From contig NC_030855.1 of assembly GCF_000208745.1 (NCBI RefSeq), forward strand, positions 11,891,088 through 11,955,087: a stretch of DNA of 64,000 nucleotides. Direction: 5' to 3'. Under the pieces are notes generated by a model. The model did no database searches. It saw only the letters and a program-made list of their open reading frames with translations, and was not told the origin of the DNA. Positions within the stretch are counted from its first letter, which is position 1. Each line of letters opens with the position of its first letter. The DNA is from Theobroma cacao. Taxonomy: Eukaryota; Streptophyta; Magnoliopsida; Malvales; Malvaceae. A program made the position numbers and the translations under genes. This document shows positions 57,668-64,000 of this stretch, in pieces.

Positions 57668-59670
57668 CTCTAATGATAATTGGCCTCGCCCTCTTATTCA
57701 TGGTTAAAATTTAAAAAGATTAATAGAAATGATGTTGTTTTCCTTGAATCTCTGGTTACTATGGAGGAAGTGAAATTGATTGTTTAAAGATGTGATGGGT
57801 TGAAAACTCTTGGGCCTGATGGCTTCAACATTAACTTTTTCAAGCATTCTTGGTAGATTGTGAAGCAGGATATATTTGATTTCATCATGGAATTTATGAA
57901 TACTGTGAAGCTTGAGAAAGGTTTGAATTGTTCCTTTATTGCTCTTATTCTGAAGGTTGACAATCCCATATTTATTAATGAATATAGACCTATAAGCTTG
58001 GTGAAATTTCTTAATAAGATTCTTGCTAAATTTTTGGCTAACAAATTGAAGAAAGTTCATCCTGTTGTTATCAATGATAATCAATCTGCTTTTAATAGTG
58101 GTCAACAAATTACGAATAACATCTTGCTTGCCAACGAAATCATCCGTAGTGTGAAGAAAGGTATTCACTGTCATGGTGGTATTGTTCTGAAATTAGATTT
58201 AGAAAAGGCTTTTGATTGTGTGAATAGAGAATTTCTTCTCCAAGTTATGGAAGCTATGGGATTTGGTTCTAGATGGATATCTTGGATCAAGGAATGTATT
58301 ACCAATGTTTGGGTTGTTGTTCTTATTAATGGTTTAGCTACTAATGAGTTTGTCAGAAGTCGTGGAATCAAGTAGGGCGACCTCTTCTTGTCTTTTTTAT
58401 TTTTTTTGGCTGTAGAAGTTCTACATCTTCTTTTTTCCAAAGCTGAATCTCTATAGTTTTTTTGAGGAATTTCTTTTTGATATTAAGGTTATCCATCTTT
58501 CATTTGCAATTTGTAGATGATACTATTATTTCAATGGAGCCTATTTCGCAGCATGCTATGGTAATTAAACAACTTTTTAGCTATCTTGAGCTTACATCTG
58601 CTCTTCGAATTAACTTCAATAAGTCTTATATTTATCCTATCAGCACTTCAAATTCATCAGCTCTAGAGTTTACTTCCATCCTTCAATGCTCTGTGGTTTC
58701 GCTGCCTTTCAACTATCTCGACCTTCCTCTTAGTGCTAACCCTCATTTTTCTTGTACTAGGGGCCTTGTTATTAATAAATTTAGGCAAAGACGTGCTTTA
58801 TGGCAGCATAAGTATCTATCCTTTGGTGGTTGTCTTGCTTTAATTAACTCCGTTCTCAACTCTTTCCCATTATACTATCTCTTTATTTTCCCAGCCCCCA
58901 AGGAGTCATTCAAAAGCTTAAGAAAATTAGGAGAGCATTCTTGTGGGGGGAAGTGATCACTCTCATAAATTACATAAGGTCAATTAGAACACTGTTTGTA
59001 AGCTTGAGATTTTTAGAAGTTTAGGTATTTCCAATCTTTGTCATAAAAATTTGGCTCTTTTAGGTAAGTGGTGGTGGCACTATGGTACGAAAGAAAAAGC
59101 TTTATGGCGTCACTTAATTATTGAAAAATATGGAGTTGATAAAGTTCAGTGGATTCCAAAATCTTCTTGGAGGGATAAATTATCAACGATTTGGAAATTT
59201 ATCTCTCAACTCCCATCTAATGATAAGGTGCAAAATTTTATTAGCCTTCACGCATGAAATTGGATTGTTGGGAATGGGGAATCCATTTTTTTTTTATATA
59301 ATAGATGGCTCTTTAATGATGCTTTATGCTTTCGATTTCCTCGCTTTTTCCCTATTTTGTTGGACAAGGAGTCCAGAGTTGTTGATTAATGGAATAATGG
59401 TACATGGTTCATGCTTTTTAGAAGATCGTTGTATTCTTGGGAAAGGGATTCTTATAATGAAATTCTCTGTAAACTCGCCAATGTTTTCCTTTCTCTTAGG
59501 AGAAGTGATAAGTTGATTTGGGTGCATGACTTACATGGTAATTTTTCTGTCAAAAAATTCTGCTCATTGTTGGATTCAAACCCCTTTGATCAAAAAGTTT
59601 GGTTTCATTTGTTGTGGAAAATGTTAATCCCTCTAAAATTCAATTATGGCATTTGGTTTTCACATTAAAA
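57668..59670 (+). pseudogene. LINE ORF2, reverse transcriptase and C-terminal part, broken and 3' truncated
   Basis: Plus-strand frames give KTLGPDGFNINFFKHSW, NEYRPISLVKFLNKILAKFL, DNQSAFNSGQQITNNILLAN, VLKLDLEKAFDCVNREFLLQ, then catalytic LQFVDDTIISME (FVDD where FADD is usual), then RINFNKSYIYPIS, LPFNYLDLPL, GGCLALINSVLNSFPLYYLF, and near the end LIWVHDLHGNFSVKKF and FHLLWKMLIPLKFNYGIW (zf-RVT region). Stops and frameshifts lie around 58377 and 58456. The reading stops at 59670 without a poly-A tail, so the 3' end is lost. Confidence 0.93.
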
Positions 59671-60230
59671 TTAAGAATGAAAATGAAAATAGAGAAACCA
59701 ATAATAATATTTTCTAAAGCATTTAGTCACATATTATGATGAAATTAAGTTCGAATTGAAAAAAAAAATTCCATCCCATCATTTTTTTACCATAACACTA
59801 TAAAAATATCAATATTTATCAATTTTGCAAAGCATCAAAACTTATATTTATAAATGTATATTTATTAAATGACAATGATTGAAATATTTTTGTTATCATT
59901 ATTAGTAGGATTTTATTCAATTTATAAATAAAAATATTAATTACATTGAATGATTTCATTAAAAAATAATTTTTTAATTTTAATAGTATTGAATAATTTA
60001 AATATTAATTAATTTTTTAAAATGTAATGTTAATATTTTTTAATATTTCAAATTAATTATTAATATTTATCAAATTTGTTATGCTAAATTTAATATAAAA
60101 TTAAATTTTCTATTCTTCAAAAAATGTCATATGCCTTTCAAGACTTAAAACATTTTATTAATTTTTTATTAACTCTTAAAATATTTTAGATCAAAAATAA
60201 ATGATTTATCTTTATAACAAATCCCGAAAC
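59671..60230. other. AT-rich sequence, no feature seen
   Basis: Very high AT content with short AATATT runs. No ORF, repeat family or LTR terminus is recognised. Confidence 0.4.
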
Positions 60231-60620
60231 TCACTCCCTATGCAGCGTGTCCGTCACCTTCCTTTCGCCCCGCGTTGCACCGGTTTTTTTTTTTTTGCCC
60301 GTACTTTTCTTTCTTTTTTTTTCTATCTCTGTCCCCTTTCTTCCTCGTCTCTTTTCCTTCACTTAGTCGGCAACCCCACATCCTTCTTCCTTCTTTTCAT
60401 TTGTCTCTCCTCTTCTCTCTTCTCTTTCCCTCGCTTTGCTTTTCTCTTTCTCTTCTCTTCTTCCTTCCCTCCAATCCAAACCCACTAAAATCGAGAATGG
60501 ACAATGTGAGGCGTTAGATTTGGCATTCCAACAGCAGATCGACGCCTTTGGTGCCCTAAAGTGGCACCAAGTGTCAGATCCAATAGCAGGTGGTATTTTA
60601 ATTTAAAACAGAGTGATATG
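60231..60620. other. Pyrimidine-rich tract followed by a small inverted repeat
   Basis: 60275-60480 is almost pure C and T on the plus strand, and two overlapping frames there are low-complexity Phe/Ser/Leu. It could be a 5' UTR or promoter of a lost gene. TTGGTGCC at 60548-60555 and GGCACCAA at 60563-60570 form a hairpin with a 7-base loop. Confidence 0.35.
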
Positions 60621-62339
60621 ATGTTGAAAGTGATTCCTGACAAATATTATGATTTAGAATTATTTTATATAATGCTTGGAATTATTAAAGATAGAAATTT
60701 AATTTAAAATTTAAATTATTATTTAAATTTAAATTATTTTAATTTAATTTAATTTAATCTACTGCGTGTATGCTGCTGGCTGAGATCAGTGTGTTGTTAT
60801 GTTGTTTTGTTTGTGTCATCCCTGCTTTGTGTTCTGCATAAAGAAAAACATATAGGTATATTATTTTAAAAAAAAAACATATAGGTATTTTTAAAAATGA
60901 ATAGGAAAATAATTTTTACAAAATTATCTTAAGAATAGAAAATATTAAATTTTCATGTAAAATGTTTTCCATAAAAATAAATTTTCTTTGAAAATTAATT
61001 TTCAGTTTCCAAACTGATCATAAATTGGTAATATGATTTTAACTGTGAGAGCCACATGTGGATACAGCCTAAAGGCTAATAATAGTGACACAACCTCAAC
61101 CAATAATTAAATGACTTACAAAAGGTTAAACCTTAATACCGTTTATTTTAAATTACCGGGAAAGTGAATTTTGAAAAAGAATGTGAAGTGGTGCATATCA
61201 ACAAATTATGAAAACCTTACCATCATGTATGCATGTGAAGCTTCAGTAGGACATAGCAGAGCATATGAAATCATAAAGCTTTGATTGGACCAAACACAAA
61301 GCATCTGATAAAGATGCACATTGCACTCAATGATAGAAATGATAAAATTTATATAAAGAATCTGCTGCCATAATTATCACAACCAAGTGGAGGTCCCAAG
61401 GACCGGGTTAATGGAAGGTGTCAATTGAGAAAAGCCAAACTCCCATGAAAAGTGAAGAGGTTCTTCCAATCACAGAGTTCAAAAGGAAAAAAGTAGAAGA
61501 AAAAGAAAAAAGAGCCTGACGCATATCATCATTGGAAAAAGGAATCGAAATCCGAACGAGAGCTGCTCACAACTTTCTACATTGGAGCCATGATAAAGTG
61601 GATAAGGCAAGCAGGACATCGAAGCCATTAGAGAGTTTTAATGGAAGTAATAAGTTAACTTCACGTCCACCTTTACACCATAGTAAGTGTGATTATGACA
61701 AAATCTTCCAGGGTAATCAATTTTCTGCTCGACTTGCTCGATGCTAACAACAAAGGATTTTATAAGTAAGTTGTATTGCAGCTTTTATGGTTTCAAATTC
61801 TAGTGCTATATGTTTTTAAGTAACCCGTCAATTTGAAACTGACAGTTACCGAGTCAATTTCATCCTGCTGCCAACCAACAATTCTCAGTATATTTATCCT
61901 ATAATTAGATATACAGAGCCAGAGAGCAAGCAGACTTATCACCAAAACAACATGATGTCAGTCGCTATAAATTATTATGAGGTAAAACAACAAATGTTTT
62001 GACATATAATTTCTCTCCAAAAGGACAGTCTGTTGAAAGTTAACGTTTGCATTTCAATCAATACGTGGGAGCACCAAAACATATTTTGCTTGGTTGTACT
62101 AGTTTTATATAACTAAGCTTCCTGTTTTCCTTTAGGTTGTACGTGTATACTTGCATGTAATTGCAAGACTTTATGTTATCACTTGTTTTGCATATCATGA
62201 CAAGTGTAATGCATGTTAGTGTAAGCCCTACAAATCAATTGATTTTGTACTTGTAAAACACTACATTAGTTAGTCATATTTCATATTAAATATATTATGA
62301 ATATTTTATATAATGTATGAGGTATTTCTTTATCCATGA
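60621..62339. other. Unassigned AT-rich sequence
   Basis: No gene with a recognisable domain is found. A 71-codon frame at 61532-61747 has no family resemblance. An AT-only inverted stretch (ATTTAAATTTAAATTA type) lies near 60695-60760. Confidence 0.4.
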
Positions 62340-62795
62340 GTTTATTTATAAAGAGTTATGAGAAGCTTATGTAGATAAAGTCCTTGGAACATAATGGCCT
62401 TGCAAAGAAATTATAAAGGTTATAATTATGAGATTCTTATGCATCAAAGCCTTATTCCTAAATATGTTCCTAGTCATTGTATTGTCAAGAATAAGGGCAT
62501 TGACAGTGCTCAAAGGCTAGTACATGCTAAGCCTCCTTACTTTAAAAGTAAGCAATTGATCTCATAGGTTGAAGTATGTGAGATACTTGGAGATAGTATG
62601 TGGGTGCTTGTTAAGGAACAAGTTCACTAAACATGACCCGCTATGAGAGCTCCATTTGGTATTTCACTCAAGTGTTTATGGAAATACTCTCATGTGTCAG
62701 TAGTGTAAGTAATTCTTAGACTTGTGATACCAGGTCATCTTGTATGTAAATTGTCATGCTTTGATTTCACCTTTACAGGTCTAGAGGTGACTAGA
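62340..62795 (+). mobile_element. LTR of the TGTTGGTATATG family, copy C, truncated
   Basis: It is homologous to 52040-52580 (AACATAATGGCCTTGCAAAG, AAGTTCACTAAACATGACCC, CATTTGGTATTTCACTCAAG). Homology breaks at about 62795, where another LTR begins. The left end could not be placed. Confidence 0.7.
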
Positions 62796-64000
62796 TGATG
62801 AGTGCATCAAATACATATATGTAACGGGAGATTAAATACCTAATTAGTCTAAGTTAGACTAGATTTAGGATCGAATTTAGGTGTTTTTATTTATTTTATT
62901 AGTTTAGTTTAATTTATGTTTAAATGTTTATTTTGAGTTAATAACGTTAGTTTTATGTTATTTATATTTATTTTTATGTTTTTGTAGGAGTAGGATCAAA
63001 AATAATTTCAATTGGTGAAAAAAGGTGCATAATGGACTGGTGCTCTATTTGCATATGTTTCTGTTTTTCAACCATATTTCCCACTACAGAAGTTTAAATG
63101 ACATGATTTTTAAACCATTAGAAAGATAAAAGGCAGGGCTACAACTTTGATGTTTACCACTTTGCTCAATTCTGATCAGAAGATGGTCAAAATCTTTGTT
63201 GAAATGAAAGTACTGCACTAGAAGAACAAAATTGGGTAGAACATTTGAGAGCCACGACTCTGGAAATTGAGAGCCACGACCCTAACCGTATATTCCAAAA
63301 ATAACAAGCTTATGGAATTTTGGAAGCTAGGGCTTTTGGAGGATATTTAAAGGGCCTTTTTCAGAGGTTTTCGGGAGGAGGTAACTAGTAATTTCTCTAG
63401 AGAAAAAGAGCGAAGAACAAAGGAAGAAAGAAAGAGAATTGGAGGGAGAATCAAGATCACAAAGCTTCAACTATTAGTTTTCTCTCTCTACTTTTGTGTT
63501 TTTCTTATTTTCTTTGACTTGGATCATTGGTTAATTTTCTTTGGATGAAGTTTTTATTAGATACTATGAACTAAACTATTTTTCTAGGATTGTAATTGAA
63601 CGCACATGTAATCTAAATTTTCAATCTCTTTCTTGCTTATTTTTAATGGGATTTGAATTGTTTATTCCAATTTGTTCTTAATGCTTTTAATTGCTTGGCC
63701 ACCAATTAAATTGATTTAGAAACCTAAACAAACTTGGGAAAGAGAGTTTAGAGTAGACTAAAATTGGGATAGCATATGATCATATTAATTGATTTACATA
63801 TAGGATAGGGATATACCTATAGGCCATATGTAGCTAGATTAGAGTCTGAACTTAATGAGTTTGTTTTAATTTTAATTCACATAGGGATACAGTGTTTTGG
63901 TTAAAATAGATATTTTTGTAAGAAGAGACGGGAGACCGTTCTAAATAATTTAGGACTCTAGGTTAGCAATTCAACCCATTGAAATAAGTTAGGGAAGAGA
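62796..64000 (+). mobile_element. Athila-type LTR, plus orientation, runs off the window
   Basis: It begins near 62796 (TGATGAGTGCATC). From about 63480 it is the reverse complement of 15340-15900 in the GATAT solo LTR (for example GCATATGATCATATTAATTG and CTATAGGCCATATGTAGCTA). It also contains the shared module (63060-63225) and a palindrome pair. The LTR should extend roughly 250-300 bp past the window end, by comparison with the 1,398-bp copy. Confidence 0.8.
63060..63283 (+). repeat. Shared LTR module plus palindrome pair
   Basis: The module phrases CCCACTACAGAAGTTTAAAT, GATTTTTAAACCATTAG, TTTACCACTTTGCTC and GGTCAAAATCTTTG are followed after about 27 bp by two AGAGCCACGACTCT-like units centred at 63254.5 and 63276.5, 22 bp apart. 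The first unit has AGAG and CTCT arms. Confidence 0.8.

Noticed and set aside
58171..58440. Minus-strand open frames opposite the LINE reverse transcriptase
   Set aside because: They are shadows of the plus-strand RT, whose conserved motifs are clear.
60201..60517. Two overlapping Phe/Ser/Leu-rich open frames
   Set aside because: They are translations of a C/T-rich tract, of low complexity in every frame.
61532..61747. 71-codon open frame considered as a host gene fragment
   Set aside because: No domain, no clear start context and no neighbouring exons. It was kept only as unassigned sequence.

Overview
This is a window of plant nuclear DNA, almost certainly from a dicot. It is AT-rich and gene-poor and is built mostly of nested, decayed LTR retrotransposons, one L1-type LINE and one host gene. 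The organism cannot be named from the sequence. Plant origin rests on the retroelement lineages (Athila-like and chromovirus-like Ty3/gypsy, SIRE-like Ty1/copia with an env-like ORF), on primer-binding sites for plant initiator tRNA-Met, and on a five-exon plant-style START-domain gene. Element names below are by resemblance of the translated domains; no database was searched.

Layout. 1-5000: the end of an LTR that cut into a minus-strand copia gag, then that copia's leader, PBS and 5' LTR. 5531-8523: a solo LTR with a perfect target duplication. 9552-11345: an LTR of a family seen again near 46560-48060. 11420-24960: an Athila-like element on the minus strand (3' LTR, env-like ORF, integrase tail, protease). 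It is interrupted by a solo LTR at 15090-16487 and by an internally deleted gypsy element at 18303-24482. 24970-34449: a third LTR type, cut by a SIRE-like copia on the minus strand (3' LTR, env-like ORF, RNase H, RT, integrase, gag). 34451-42085: a gypsy element with two LTRs, PBS and PPT but almost no recognisable pol. 42090-44753: the integrase end and LTR of a plus-strand gypsy element. 44754-46290: a second copia LTR with its PPT side. 48576-49959: the host START-domain gene on the minus strand, apparently intact. 50981-59670: a LINE on the plus strand, broken by two LTR insertions. 59671-62340: AT-rich DNA in which no gene is recognised. 62340-64000: two more LTR copies, the last running off the window.

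The most striking pattern cuts across these families. At least five unrelated LTR families carry arrays of short palindromes. Each family has its own palindrome sequence, but the spacing is nearly the same in all: pairs 20-23 bp apart, with about 45-55 bp to the next pair, so a super-period near 70-75 bp. In three LTR contexts the array is joined, always in the same order, to a shared module of about 170 bp. This looks like a modular regulatory or protein-binding cassette that different retrotransposons share or have converged on.

The only clearly functional host gene is the START-domain gene. Everything else with coding potential carries stops, frameshifts or truncations. One run of N at 52270 lies between two near-identical blocks of about 110 bp and looks like an assembly artefact.
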